Of a DNA stretch of 64,000 nucleotides, positions 1-8,855 are shown piece after piece; the stretch's first letter is position 1; every line of letters starts with the position of its first letter. Source of the DNA: Cytophagales bacterium (GTDB lineage Bacteria; Bacteroidota; Bacteroidia; Cytophagales; Microscillaceae); NCBI GenBank assembly GCA_004293905.1, contig RDZE01000024.1, forward strand, positions 1 through 64,000. Direction: 5' to 3'. Position numbers and translations under genes: made by a program. The notes beneath the pieces are model-generated. The model searched no databases. It saw only the letters and a list, made by a program, of their open reading frames with translations, and was not told the DNA's origin.

Positions 1-1
1 T

Positions 2-524
2 TCGGCGAAAATTGCTTTGTTAGGGTCTAAATCTGATGATTTGTTGGCTAATTTTTTCTGGCGATTAGGTTTTTATACGCATATTGTTTTTGGTGGTTTA
101 TCGTTGATGGTTGGTTGGGCGCAATTCTTGACTGTTTGGCGTCTGAAATACCCACGAAGGCACAAACGCATAGGTCTTATATATATGTTTTCTTGTTGGT
201 TGAGCGGTTTAGCGGCTGTTTCTATTTCTTTTGCTGCTACGGGAGGGTATGTAGCTATGTTGGGTTTTATGTTTTTAGGTTTCTTTTGGCTTTACACTAC
301 AACACAAGCCTATTTCGCTATTCGCAATAAGAAGTTTGCTTTGGATTTATAGTTATGCGGCTTGTTTTGCAGCGGTAACTTTGCGTATTTATCTGCCTAC
401 GCTTACTTATCTTTTAGGCGATTTTATGGCGGCTTATGTGATTGTGGCTTGGCTGTGTTGGTTGCCTAATGTATTAATAGCCTATTTTTGGATACGATTT
501 TCGGGTCATAAATTCCATTCATGA
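2..524 (+). pseudogene. DUF2306-like membrane protein, 5' truncated by window and frameshifted
   Basis: The reading frame is open from the first bases of the window (frame starting at base 2), so the true start lies outside. It encodes several hydrophobic helices with the pattern HIVFGGLSLMVGWAQF and YPRRHKRIGLIY, which resembles the DUF2306 family of predicted membrane proteins. The frame stops at 350-352. The next frame then carries a good continuation (342-524, WIYSYAACFAAVTLRIYLP, a typical C-terminal half of this family). The expected residues between the halves, usually a His plus a Trp-Met pair, are partly missing, so a small out-of-frame deletion near 338-345 is the best explanation. 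It may be a decayed gene or a sequencing error. The 3' end overlaps the convergent AAA+ gene by 19 bases. Function unknown. Confidence 0.6.
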
Positions 525-2989
525 CGTAGTATTTCTATTTTGGGGCTATAGTTATCGTTGGCTTCACATTCTAAGATAAATTGCAAAACATCTTCTTTAT
601 GCAAACTCCTCTGCCCTTCTTTTATAAATTTTTTAATCCTTCTGATGAGTCCGTTTTTATCAGATGCGTGTGATTTATTGAGTAAGTTGTCTATTCTTAG
701 TTGATTTACAAGTAGTTTTACATCGGAGGAGGTAAAACCTATGCTTTCCTCACCTATGTAGTTGTAGTATACTTTGTCTATCTCGAGGGTAGTCCGTTTT
801 TTGGTATGTAGTTCTTTGTTGAGAAGATTGACATAAAATTCAAAAATTTCGGCTCTTTCGTGTGCAGAGGGAGGGAATATGGGTATTTTGAGGTCAAATC
901 TTCCAGAACGTTTAAGAGCTACATCTAAGGAGTTGAGTCGGTTGGTTGCCCCTATAACAAGCATATCATTCTCGTCTAAATTGTTGAGTTCCATTAATAG
1001 TTGATTAATAGTTGCTTTTTGGTCGGTGTGCGCTTGGTCTTCGCCACGGCTAAAGCCTATGCTATCTAACTCATCTAAAAAGAGTAATGAAGGACTTTTG
1101 GAACGTGCTTGTGAGAAAATATCTTTGAGGTTTTTTTGTGATTGTCCTATCCAAATACTTTGTATATCGGCGGGTGAAAAGCTGAAGAAATTTCTATCTA
1201 ATTCATTGGCAAATGCATTGGAAAGGTAGGTTTTTCCACAGCCGGGTAAGCCATAAAAAAGTATGCCTCCTAAGCCTAAGGCGTGGTTTTCGTTTTGTAA
1301 AGTAATGAGGTCTTTGAGTAGTTCTTTTTCTTCGTATAGTCCTTTTACATTGTCAAATTTTAGGATAGGAGGTTGTAGTTCAAGAAGTTGCTCGCGAGTG
1401 TTAATAAAGTTTTTTCTACTTTTTACTTCTATTTCGGGCTGTGCTATGCGGTCGAAAGTTACAGGTACTAATATGCGTTGTACGTAGTCGGGCATCATTA
1501 CTTGTATGCGCACCTCTGGGGAGATAATTTCTTGTAGATGCAAACTGAGCAACTCTATCATTTTTTTGATTTGGTAGTAATTGCGAGCTATTTCAAAGCC
1601 TGTCATCACTATCCAAAGTTCTTTGATTGTAGCAGGATATGCTTTGCTGTCATTTTTCAATGAACTTAGCAAAGAGAGGTATACATTTTTATCGCCAGCG
1701 CGTCTGATGAGGGTTTCTATTTCGACAATGATGGAAAGCCCTGCGCGCACATCGGCAGTGATTTCGGGTTCGCTCCCATCGTCATATTTACGGCTTATGC
1801 TCGTGCCACAGTGTATTTTATCAAGCGGAATTTGGTATTGGTGATGTAGCGTATTGACGGCAAAATATTGTAGGTAGGCAAATTCATCGGTTTCATAATA
1901 CCAATTTAGTTTCTGAAAATGAGGTATTTGCATATCAAGCAGTATGGTTCTTTCGGCGTGTAAACCTACTTGTTGCATTTCTGAGAAAAAGGCACTCATA
2001 GAGTCTTCTTCCCAATTGGCTTCATAACTTGGCACCTCAAGTAAAAATTTGAGATGAGAAGAAACCATTTTTTTTACTTCTAATGGTATGTCTTTTTCGT
2101 CATCGTAGCGGCATTGTAGTTTGAAGGTATAAGGAAATTTTTTGACCACATGTTCAAACAGTTTTTCTAAAACGGGCAATCGTCCGCCACGAATTATTTT
2201 GGGCAATGGTGGGCAGTGGAAAAGGATAAAAAATTGCCCTGATGAGTAATATTTGTTAGAATAAAGAGAAAGTTGTCTAAATTTTTTGTCTAATTTTTCT
2301 GATTCTATCAATTCTATGGCACTTTGACCAAGAATTACATTTTGCATAGTATCTGTATTGAAGTGAAAAATATCAGACATAGAACTCCATATATTGTCAT
2401 TGCCATAGCCATCACTTCCTACTTGCTCGTCTGAGTCAGTAAAGCGGCTTAGTTCTACGTGCGACATTTCGCCCACGCGTGAGTCGCCATGGTATTGTCG
2501 CTTTCTTAGGATTTCATAGGAGAGTATGCGTTCTAATACATCAGTATAGAAATCGTATTTCATGGGTATCAAAAAAATGCCTACAGGCAAGGGAGAATCT
2601 AAGGAAGCCTGGAAGCGTTCATACTCTTGCGGCGATTCAAAATCGAAGAGGTATTTGATAAAATCATCAGGTACTTCTTGTGCCTTGAGTGGGGCGGTGG
2701 GGAGGTCTACGATCTCTTCTTTGTAAGCCAAATGCTCCAAATAATGGTTTTGTGCGTAGTGGCTTAGTGTGAAATTAATGAGTGTGTTGGCATCTAAATA
2801 CTCTTCTAAGGGAGGAAAATAGATGAGTCCGTATCTTTTTGTAGCTTGTTGAAAAAGGTATAAAAAGTCATTCCATTCGGCTTGGTGCTTGGCAAGATTT
2901 TGTAGTGCGCTAAATTTTTTACGGCATAAATTACCACTGTCTTGATTTACCTTATCAGCTATTTTACTTACAAACTTATCTATATTCAT
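506..2989 (-). CDS. AAA+ family ATPase with large unknown N-terminal region
   Basis: This 827-residue protein has one AAA+ module at its C-terminus. The Walker A motif GLPGCGKTY lies near residue 580, Walker B LLFLDELDS near 635, and the second region of homology GATNR...RSGRFD near 678-698, with the arginine pair typical of FtsH/Cdc48-type ATPases. The first 550 or so residues match no domain I recognise and have no signal peptide or clear membrane helix, so the protein is probably cytoplasmic and the N-terminal part is probably a substrate- or partner-binding region. No protease motif (HEXXH) follows the ATPase, so it is not FtsH. It is a single gene; a TATATTTG promoter element lies 26 bases upstream. 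The substrate cannot be told from sequence. Confidence 0.85.
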   Translation of the reverse strand: MNIDKFVSKIADKVNQDSGNLCRKKFSALQNLAKHQAEWNDFLYLFQQATKRYGLIYFPPLEEYLDANTLINFTLSHYAQNHYLEHLAYKEEIVDLPTAPLKAQEVPDDFIKYLFDFESPQEYERFQASLDSPLPVGIFLIPMKYDFYTDVLERILSYEILRKRQYHGDSRVGEMSHVELSRFTDSDEQVGSDGYGNDNIWSSMSDIFHFNTDTMQNVILGQSAIELIESEKLDKKFRQLSLYSNKYYSSGQFFILFHCPPLPKIIRGGRLPVLEKLFEHVVKKFPYTFKLQCRYDDEKDIPLEVKKMVSSHLKFLLEVPSYEANWEEDSMSAFFSEMQQVGLHAERTILLDMQIPHFQKLNWYYETDEFAYLQYFAVNTLHHQYQIPLDKIHCGTSISRKYDDGSEPEITADVRAGLSIIVEIETLIRRAGDKNVYLSLLSSLKNDSKAYPATIKELWIVMTGFEIARNYYQIKKMIELLSLHLQEIISPEVRIQVMMPDYVQRILVPVTFDRIAQPEIEVKSRKNFINTREQLLELQPPILKFDNVKGLYEEKELLKDLITLQNENHALGLGGILFYGLPGCGKTYLSNAFANELDRNFFSFSPADIQSIWIGQSQKNLKDIFSQARSKSPSLLFLDELDSIGFSRGEDQAHTDQKATINQLLMELNNLDENDMLVIGATNRLNSLDVALKRSGRFDLKIPIFPPSAHERAEIFEFYVNLLNKELHTKKRTTLEIDKVYYNYIGEESIGFTSSDVKLLVNQLRIDNLLNKSHASDKNGLIRRIKKFIKEGQRSLHKEDVLQFILECEANDNYSPKIEILRHEWNL

Positions 2990-3014
2990 TGTCGAAAAGT
3001 GGAGGTTTTTTTTG

Positions 3015-3022
3015 CAAATATA
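3015..3022 (-). promoter_or_regulatory. -7 promoter element (TATATTTG) of the AAA+ gene
   Basis: On the minus strand this reads TATATTTG, an exact match to the Bacteroidota -7 consensus TAnnTTTG, 25 bases before the ATG at 2989. No clear -33 TTTG was found at the usual spacing. Confidence 0.5.
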
Positions 3023-3049
3023 ATAAAAAAAACCCTAACTACGCAAAGT

Positions 3050-3442
3050 TTAGCCTTTGCGTGAAGCAGATAAAAACAGACCTGCACCACCAAATATGAG
3101 TACTATCATGGTCAAAAAGTCGAAGGCACTCATAGAGCGAAAGCTGAAATTAACGCTTGTTACTGTGCTGATTACCAATATGACCATAGAACTTGCCGCG
3201 ATAAGCCAACCCCAAGCACTTTTAGGATTGTAGAATAACATACCTATTCCTAATAATAATGGAAGCACCACCCAACCTGTTACTGATGACATCCCACTGC
3301 CATAAAAAGGAGAATTATAGTCATAAAACATGTTATTATGACGAAAACCAAAACCTTGATGCACATATACCGATTTGAGAAACCAATATACACCTGCCAT
3401 CATCATTCCTAAACCTACAACCAAACGTGCTAAATTATTCAT
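3050..3442 (-). CDS. Small integral membrane protein, unknown function
   Basis: The start is placed at the ATG at 3442 (MNNLARLVVG), giving 130 residues; a longer frame to 3526 lacks any sign of being translated and would put a hydrophilic tail before the first helix. The protein has about four hydrophobic segments: residues 4-20, 50-68, 72-92 and 105-125. A His/Tyr/Asn-rich loop sits between the first two helices. No family is recognised. It is divergent from the SIMPL-like gene, and the two share a 100-base intergenic region that must hold both promoters. Confidence 0.65.
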   Translation of the reverse strand: MNNLARLVVGLGMMMAGVYWFLKSVYVHQGFGFRHNNMFYDYNSPFYGSGMSSVTGWVVLPLLLGIGMLFYNPKSAWGWLIAASSMVILVISTVTSVNFSFRSMSAFDFLTMIVLIFGGAGLFLSASRKG

Positions 3443-3544
3443 ATTTTCTATTGTATTGATAAAATTGTTTTTTGAGCAATGAATGTAATAAATACCTATA
3501 ATCAATGGTATTTGTTTCATTTTCAAATCAAAATTAATACACTT

Positions 3545-4480
3545 ATGCTACAAAAAACGTTCCTTTTGACAATTATTTTACTTTTCTGCTCTACGGTGGT
3601 TTGGGCACAAGCCAGTGGCAATGCTACAAGAGGTGCCAAAGGTAATATGCAATACAACACTAATGAAATAGCCTACAACCAAGTAAGTAGTTACAATACA
3701 GCAAGAAATCAAGAAGCCCAATTTATCAACGATTCTACTATTGTCATAGAGGTAAATACACTACTCAACCAAAAAGCCGATGAGTATGTGGCTATTTTAA
3801 ATTTAACACAATTAGGTAAAACCATCAAAGAAGCCAATGATGCATTAGAAAGCCGTATTCAGAACTTCATCGCAGCCATTATTTCAGCGGGTGTGCCACG
3901 TGAAAGTATTTATATCGATTTTATCTCTCAAATTCCTCTTTATAGTTATGAGATAGATAAAAAAATATTCAGCAAAACTGCCAACGAAGTTCCCTTTGGT
4001 TTCGAGTTGCAAAAAAATCTGCATATTTCTTATAAAAACTCTACCGATTTGGATAAAATTATGCTCTTGGCTGCCGATTATGAAATCTATGACCTTGTAA
4101 AAGTAGATTATATTGTCAAAGACATGGAAGCCGTTTATGACCTTTTGAGAACCAAAACTACTGATATTTTGAAGAAAAAAGTAGAAATGCTCAAAATGCT
4201 CAATATCAATATCAACCCCGAAATATTGAAGTACAATAGCATAACCGAAGACATACGCACTGCTTACCCTGCCGAAAGTTATGAAAGTTATACTGCCTAT
4301 AGCTCTACCACACTCAACAGGGACATCAAGACCGAGAGTACCATTCGCAAGCCAGAAACTTTTTACTACAATAAAATTCACTATGGCAATTTCGATGCAG
4401 TCATCAATCCTATATTATTAGAGCCTTCGGTTCAGTTTGTGTATAGCATTAAGGTCAAATATTCATTGAAGAAGAAATAA
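3545..4480 (+). CDS. Secreted SIMPL/DUF541-like protein
   Basis: The start is taken at the ATG at 3545, which gives a clean signal peptide (MLQKTFLLTIILLFC... ending VVWAQ, cleavage probably before Q) and a mature protein of about 290 residues in the periplasm or outer membrane space. The body shows the SIMPL (DUF541) pattern: an N-terminal beta strand, a helix with ANDALESRIQNFIAAIISAGV, an IYIDFISQIPLYSYE strand, and a long helix with LRTKTTDILKKKVEMLKML. SIMPL proteins are periplasmic with unclear roles. Similarity is by pattern only and moderate. A strong hairpin terminator follows directly. Confidence 0.6.
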   Translation: MLQKTFLLTIILLFCSTVVWAQASGNATRGAKGNMQYNTNEIAYNQVSSYNTARNQEAQFINDSTIVIEVNTLLNQKADEYVAILNLTQLGKTIKEANDALESRIQNFIAAIISAGVPRESIYIDFISQIPLYSYEIDKKIFSKTANEVPFGFELQKNLHISYKNSTDLDKIMLLAADYEIYDLVKVDYIVKDMEAVYDLLRTKTTDILKKKVEMLKMLNININPEILKYNSITEDIRTAYPAESYESYTAYSSTTLNRDIKTESTIRKPETFYYNKIHYGNFDAVINPILLEPSVQFVYSIKVKYSLKKK

Positions 4481-4497
4481 CTTTTTGTTATTGTTTA

Positions 4498-4537
4498 GGG
4501 TGTTTAACGATAAAGAGCAATAAACACCCTTTTTTTA
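4498..4537 (+). terminator. Rho-independent terminator after the SIMPL-like gene
   Basis: A perfect 9-bp stem, GGGTGTTTA (4498-4506) with TAAACACCC (4521-4529), is followed by eight T residues (4530-4537). The loop is 14 bases. Confidence 0.9.
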
Positions 4538-4544
4538 TGACGTT

Positions 4545-5525
4545 TTATTTCTTAAGCCATTGTGCAAATTCTTTGGCAAAATAAGTAAGAATCACTTTCG
4601 CGCCTGCTCTTTTGATAGAGGTAAGGCTCTCTACCATTGCTCTTTCGCCATCTATCCAGCCATTTTGTGCAGCCGCTTTTATCATAGCATACTCCCCACT
4701 TACATTGTAGGCGGCTATGGGTAAGGGAAAGTTATCTGCCAAAAGTTTGATAATATCTAAGTAAGGCAAAGCAGGTTTTACCATCAAAAAATCAGCACCT
4801 TCAGCAGCATCTAATTGTGCTTCCAAAAGGGCTTCTTTTGCATTGGCAGGGTTCATTTGGTAGGTTTTTTTATCGCCAAATTTGGGGGCAGAGTTCAGCG
4901 CATCTCTAAAAGGACCATAAAAACTACTTGCATATTTGGCTGTGTATGCCATAATACCTACGTGGGTATATCCTTTTGCATCTAATACTTTGCGCAAATA
5001 ACCCACACGCCCGTCCATCATATCTGAAGGAGCAACAATATCTGCCCCTGCTTCGGCTTGTGTGAGTGCCATTTTGCCCAATATTTCTAAGGTAGCATCA
5101 TTGAGGATTTCGCCATTTTCTACAATACCATCGTGCCCATCAGCACTATAAGGATCCATCGCCACATCAGTAATTAGGCATGCTTCTGGAAAAAATTTCT
5201 TAATTTCGCGAATAGCTTTTGGATAAAGCCCATCGGGGTTGTGGCTTTCTGTGGCATATTTATCTTTGTATTTATCTTCTACATTTGGGAAAGGGGCAAA
5301 AGTACGAATGCCTAAATTCAAACACTGTTCTATTTCTTTGAGCAAAAGGTCTATGCTCCAGCGCGAAATTTGGGGCATAGATGAAATCGGTTGTTGTATC
5401 TGGTTTCCTTCCGTTAAGAACATAGGAAATATCAAATCTTTGGTACTAAGCGTAGTTTCGGCTACCATATCGCGAATGGCTGCCGATTGGCGATTGCGGC
5501 GTGGGCGGCGTGTAAGTTCTATCAT
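4545..5525 (-). CDS. hemB: Delta-aminolevulinic acid dehydratase (porphobilinogen synthase)
   Basis: This cytoplasmic enzyme joins two 5-aminolevulinate molecules into porphobilinogen in haem and tetrapyrrole synthesis. The start is set at the ATG at 5525 (MIELTRRPRRNR), giving 326 residues, the usual family length; an upstream in-frame extension to 5609 runs through the promoter. Family signatures are present: RPRRNR at the N-terminus, a metal/active-site region around EAGADIVAPSDMMDGRV, the first active-site lysine in MAYTAKYASSFYGPFRDA, and the Schiff-base lysine in FLMVKPALPYLD. The usual metal-site cysteines are largely absent in the DVAMDPYSADGHDG segment, so a magnesium-type rather than zinc-type enzyme is likely. 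It is divergent from lysC. Confidence 0.97.
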   Translation of the reverse strand: MIELTRRPRRNRQSAAIRDMVAETTLSTKDLIFPMFLTEGNQIQQPISSMPQISRWSIDLLLKEIEQCLNLGIRTFAPFPNVEDKYKDKYATESHNPDGLYPKAIREIKKFFPEACLITDVAMDPYSADGHDGIVENGEILNDATLEILGKMALTQAEAGADIVAPSDMMDGRVGYLRKVLDAKGYTHVGIMAYTAKYASSFYGPFRDALNSAPKFGDKKTYQMNPANAKEALLEAQLDAAEGADFLMVKPALPYLDIIKLLADNFPLPIAAYNVSGEYAMIKAAAQNGWIDGERAMVESLTSIKRAGAKVILTYFAKEFAQWLKK

Positions 5526-5548
5526 GGGTATTATGTCCTTTTTGAGGA

Positions 5549-5556
5549 CAAAAATA
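5549..5556 (-). promoter_or_regulatory. -7 promoter element (TATTTTTG) of hemB
   Basis: The minus strand reads TATTTTTG, matching TAnnTTTG, 23 bases before the hemB ATG. This supports the shorter start at 5525, because the longer frame would place the promoter inside the coding region. Confidence 0.5.
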
Positions 5557-5701
5557 CAATTTTTTATTCCTAAATACTTCAAAACAATGAAAGAAAAATA
5601 CAAGGACACTCATTGCACGAGTTTTCAAAAAATCTTATCAAATTGTAGAAGAATATACGACTTTTTATTTTATTTTGGCGCGAAATTACGATTTTTGTAA
5701 C

Positions 5702-7018
5702 ATGAAAATATTAAAATTTGGAGGCACCTCCGTAGGTCGTCCTGAAAGAATGCAATCAGTTGCTAGTTTAGTATTTGCCGAACCCGACCCAAACAAAGTA
5801 GTCGTCTTGTCGGCACTTTCAGGCGTTACCAATCACTTGGTAAAAATAGCTGAGTGCGCCGCGCAAAATGCACAAGAAGAGATTGTAGCAATGGTGAAAC
5901 AATTAGAAACACAACACCAAGATTTTGCGAAGCAACTGCTCAAAACAGAAGACGCACAGAAAAAAGCCCTTGTCTATATCCAAACAGTGATGCAACTGTT
6001 AGAAAAAGAAAAAAATGAAAAAGTAATTTTAGCACAAGGCGAATTACTTTCTACACACTTGTTTCATTATTATTTGGAAGAAAAAAATGTAGAAAGTAGA
6101 CTCATACCTGCCCTTGAGTTTATGCGCATAGATGAGCACAGCGAACCCGATTTGGCTTTTATCACCCAAGCCATACAGCAATGGGTAAGCCCAAAAACAG
6201 AAAAAGGCTTATGGGTTACGCAAGGTTATATCTGCCGCGATGCACAAGGAAATATAGACAACCTAAAAAGAGGAGGAAGTGATTATACGGCTTCGCTCAT
6301 AGGGGCGGCACTCAAAGCCGATGAAGTACAAATTTGGACAGACATAGACGGTATGCATAACAACGACCCTCGATATGTCGAAAATACACAACCTGTAGCA
6401 GAGCTCTCTTTCGATGAAGCGGCAGAGTTGGCTTATTTTGGCGCAAAAATACTTCACCCCGCCACCATTTTGCCCGCACAAAAATACAATGTACCTGTGC
6501 GTTTGCTCAATACTATGCAACCCCAAGCCAAAGGAACTATTATCAGAAATCTTAGCAACGACCAGCCCGATATTAAGTCATTGGCTGCCAAAGATGGAAT
6601 TGTAGCTATTAATATAAAATCTTCAAGAATGTTATTGGCGTATGGGTTTCTGAGAAAAATTTTTGAAATCTTCGAAAAATACAAAACACCCATTGATATG
6701 ATTACTACCTCCGAAGTAGCAGTTTCTTTGACCATAGACGATACTACACACCTGCAAAACATCAGCGAAGAAATCAAAGAATTTGCCACCGTAGAGATAG
6801 ACAGCGACCAAACCATCATTTGTATTGTAGGCAATAGAGTAGATGAGCAGAGGGCAGTAGCAGGCAAAATATTCACAGCCTTACAACACATTCCTATCCG
6901 AATGATTTCTTTTGGCGGAAGTAAACAAAATGTTTCTTTATTAATACAAACAAAGCATAAAATAGCAGCACTCAAAGCCTTACACGAAGGTTTATTTCAA
7001 CATTCTTTAACCATTTAG
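5702..7018 (+). CDS. lysC: Aspartate kinase, monofunctional
   Basis: Aspartokinase phosphorylates aspartate, the first step of lysine, threonine, methionine and diaminopimelate synthesis. The start at 5702 (MKILKFGGTSVG) puts the family KFGGTSV motif at residues 5-11; 438 residues in all. The kinase domain continues with RGGSDYTASLIGAAL, the aspartate-binding IWTDIDGMHNNDPR, and FGAKILHPAT. The last 140 or so residues form two ACT-type regulatory domains, the second containing SFGGSKQNVSLLI, so allosteric feedback inhibition is likely although the effector cannot be told. There is no homoserine dehydrogenase fusion. The hydrolase gene begins 12 bases after the stop, so the two are probably co-transcribed. 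Confidence 0.96.
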   Translation: MKILKFGGTSVGRPERMQSVASLVFAEPDPNKVVVLSALSGVTNHLVKIAECAAQNAQEEIVAMVKQLETQHQDFAKQLLKTEDAQKKALVYIQTVMQLLEKEKNEKVILAQGELLSTHLFHYYLEEKNVESRLIPALEFMRIDEHSEPDLAFITQAIQQWVSPKTEKGLWVTQGYICRDAQGNIDNLKRGGSDYTASLIGAALKADEVQIWTDIDGMHNNDPRYVENTQPVAELSFDEAAELAYFGAKILHPATILPAQKYNVPVRLLNTMQPQAKGTIIRNLSNDQPDIKSLAAKDGIVAINIKSSRMLLAYGFLRKIFEIFEKYKTPIDMITTSEVAVSLTIDDTTHLQNISEEIKEFATVEIDSDQTIICIVGNRVDEQRAVAGKIFTALQHIPIRMISFGGSKQNVSLLIQTKHKIAALKALHEGLFQHSLTI

Positions 7019-7030
7019 AACAACAAACCC

Positions 7031-7897
7031 ATGAAATCTGAACTACTAAAATTCCAAACAGCCCCTCAAGTAACGCTCATAGGCGAAGCTTGGGGCGATG
7101 CCCAAAACCCCACTGTATTGCTTTTGCACGGAGGAGGACAAACACGACACTCTTGGGGCGATACTGCCAAAGTATTAGCAGAAAATGGTTGGTATGCTAT
7201 CGCTATCGATGCACGTGGGCATGGTGATAGTAGTTGGTCGCCTGATGGTATTTATAAAGATAAATTAGTAAGCGACCTCAGAAGTATCATTGAGCAACTC
7301 AATACTGCCCCTGCCTTAGTAGGTGCTTCTATGGGAGGGCTTACCTCTTTGATTGCCGAAGGAGAATCAGAAAAAAGCATCGCAAGTGCACTTATTTTGG
7401 TAGACATAGCCCCCAAAGTAGAACAGAAAGGCGTAGAACGCATTTTCTCTTTTATGAGTGCCAATGTAGATACAGGCTTTGCCACACTCGAAGAAGCTGC
7501 TGATGCCGTAGCGAAGTATTTACCACACCGCCCCAAACCAGCTACTATGGAAAGGTTAAGTCATAATTTGCGAAAAAGAGAAGATGGTCGCTATTATTGG
7601 CATTGGGATCCTAAAATATTGGAAGGTTGGAAAACCACAACACCAGAAGAAATCACTAAAAATACAATACGTCTATACGATGCTGCCAAACGACTCAAAG
7701 TCCCTACTTTGATAGTAAGAGGCGGAATGAGTGATGTTGTAAGTGAAAAAGTAATGGCTGAATTTTTAGATATGGTGCCCCATGTGGAGTCAGTAGATGT
7801 ATCGGGGGCTGGACACATGGTAGCAGGTGATTCAAACCATGCCTTTACCAATGCAGTAATTTCATTTTTGAAGAAAAATTTTCCGCCTAAACAATAA
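7031..7897 (+). CDS. Alpha/beta hydrolase
   Basis: A 288-residue cytoplasmic protein with the alpha/beta hydrolase fold. It has the oxyanion region LLHGGGQTRHSW, the strand-turn IDARGHGDSSW, the nucleophile elbow GASMGG with Ser about residue 100, the acid in a strand around LIVRGGMSD, and the catalytic histidine in GAGHMVAGD near residue 263. The nucleophile elbow and cap region are typical of haloalkane dehalogenase/epoxide hydrolase or esterase relatives, but the substrate cannot be assigned. It lies 12 bases downstream of lysC and is likely in the same transcript; there is no known pathway link. Confidence 0.88.
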   Translation: MKSELLKFQTAPQVTLIGEAWGDAQNPTVLLLHGGGQTRHSWGDTAKVLAENGWYAIAIDARGHGDSSWSPDGIYKDKLVSDLRSIIEQLNTAPALVGASMGGLTSLIAEGESEKSIASALILVDIAPKVEQKGVERIFSFMSANVDTGFATLEEAADAVAKYLPHRPKPATMERLSHNLRKREDGRYYWHWDPKILEGWKTTTPEEITKNTIRLYDAAKRLKVPTLIVRGGMSDVVSEKVMAEFLDMVPHVESVDVSGAGHMVAGDSNHAFTNAVISFLKKNFPPKQ

Positions 7898-7933
7898 AAT
7901 AGCTACATTAAATACAATTGAGCAAAATACTAT

Positions 7934-8770
7934 TTATACGGCTCCTATCATATTTTGGAAATAGGTGCGCATGAGTAGTATTATTTTTTGTGCATCGGGC
8001 ACTCTTACGCGCTCTTTCAGTATTTTTTGAGGTGTTGAGAGTTGTATTTTTTTGAACAATCTCAGATAATAGATATATGCCAAATAAACACCTAAACGCG
8101 CGCCTTTGGGCAATTGTTTAATACCTTGCAAAGCATGGTCAAAATCTTTCTGAATGTCTTGCTCTATCATTTTTTTGGCTTCTAAGTCGAACTCTTGGAA
8201 ATCGACCGAAGGAAAGTAAGTTCTTCCTCTGTCTATGTAGTCGCTTTTCATATCGCGTAGAAAATTTACTTTCTGAAAAGCTGCCCCTAAACTACGAGCG
8301 GGCTCTCTAAGTTGTTGGTATTGTTCTTCATTTCCCTCGCAAAACACGCGCAAGCACATCAGCCCTACTACTTCGGCAGAGCCATAAATATAGGTTTGAT
8401 AACCTTCCGAAGTATAACTTTTTTCGTACAAATCCATTTCCATGCTATACAAAAAAGCATCTATCAATTCGCGTTCTATGTGGTATTGATTCACAACTGC
8501 TTGAAAAGAATGTAATACTGGATTGAGGCTGATACCTTGTTCTATAGCTTCATAAGTATCTTGTTTGAATTTTTCTAACAGATATTTTTTATCATGGGCA
8601 TGAAAAGAATCTACTATTTCATCGGCATACCTTACAAAGCCATAGATAGCATAAACAGGAAGATGAAATCTTTTATGTAGTGTTTTGATACCTAAGGTAA
8701 ACGAGGTACTGTAATGTTGTGTGATTAGTTTACTACATTCAAAGGTTGTTGTGTTATAGAGTTGTGTCAT
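7934..8770 (-). CDS. crtB: Phytoene/squalene synthase family protein
   Basis: Members of this family condense two prenyl diphosphates head-to-head: geranylgeranyl diphosphate to phytoene (CrtB) or farnesyl diphosphate to squalene. The 278-residue protein shows the first Asp-rich motif YADEIVDSF near residues 46-54 and the second region FLRDMKSDYIDRGRTYFP near residues 168-185, both needed for magnesium-diphosphate binding. In Cytophagales, carotenoid pigments are common, so CrtB is favoured over squalene synthase, but no crtI or crtY gene is in the window to confirm it. It follows greA on the same strand after 85 bases and ends convergent with the hydrolase gene. Confidence 0.88.
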   Translation of the reverse strand: MTQLYNTTTFECSKLITQHYSTSFTLGIKTLHKRFHLPVYAIYGFVRYADEIVDSFHAHDKKYLLEKFKQDTYEAIEQGISLNPVLHSFQAVVNQYHIERELIDAFLYSMEMDLYEKSYTSEGYQTYIYGSAEVVGLMCLRVFCEGNEEQYQQLREPARSLGAAFQKVNFLRDMKSDYIDRGRTYFPSVDFQEFDLEAKKMIEQDIQKDFDHALQGIKQLPKGARLGVYLAYIYYLRLFKKIQLSTPQKILKERVRVPDAQKIILLMRTYFQNMIGAV

Positions 8771-8855
8771 ATAAAAATAGGCTAAAAAAATAATAATGAA
8801 GAACTACTATAATTTATACAACCTATGAAAGTGTAATTTGTTTGAATTGGTAGAA

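Noticed and set aside
1026..1844. Plus-strand frames opposite the AAA+ gene
   Set aside because: They have no family resemblance and lie fully antisense to a gene with clear AAA+ motifs.
3884..4381. Minus-strand frame of 165 residues opposite the SIMPL-like gene
   Set aside because: Composition matches a shadow of the real frame, with no recognised motif and no promoter element.
6263..6975. Minus-strand frames within lysC
   Set aside because: lysC has full aspartokinase motifs on the plus strand; these are antisense shadows.
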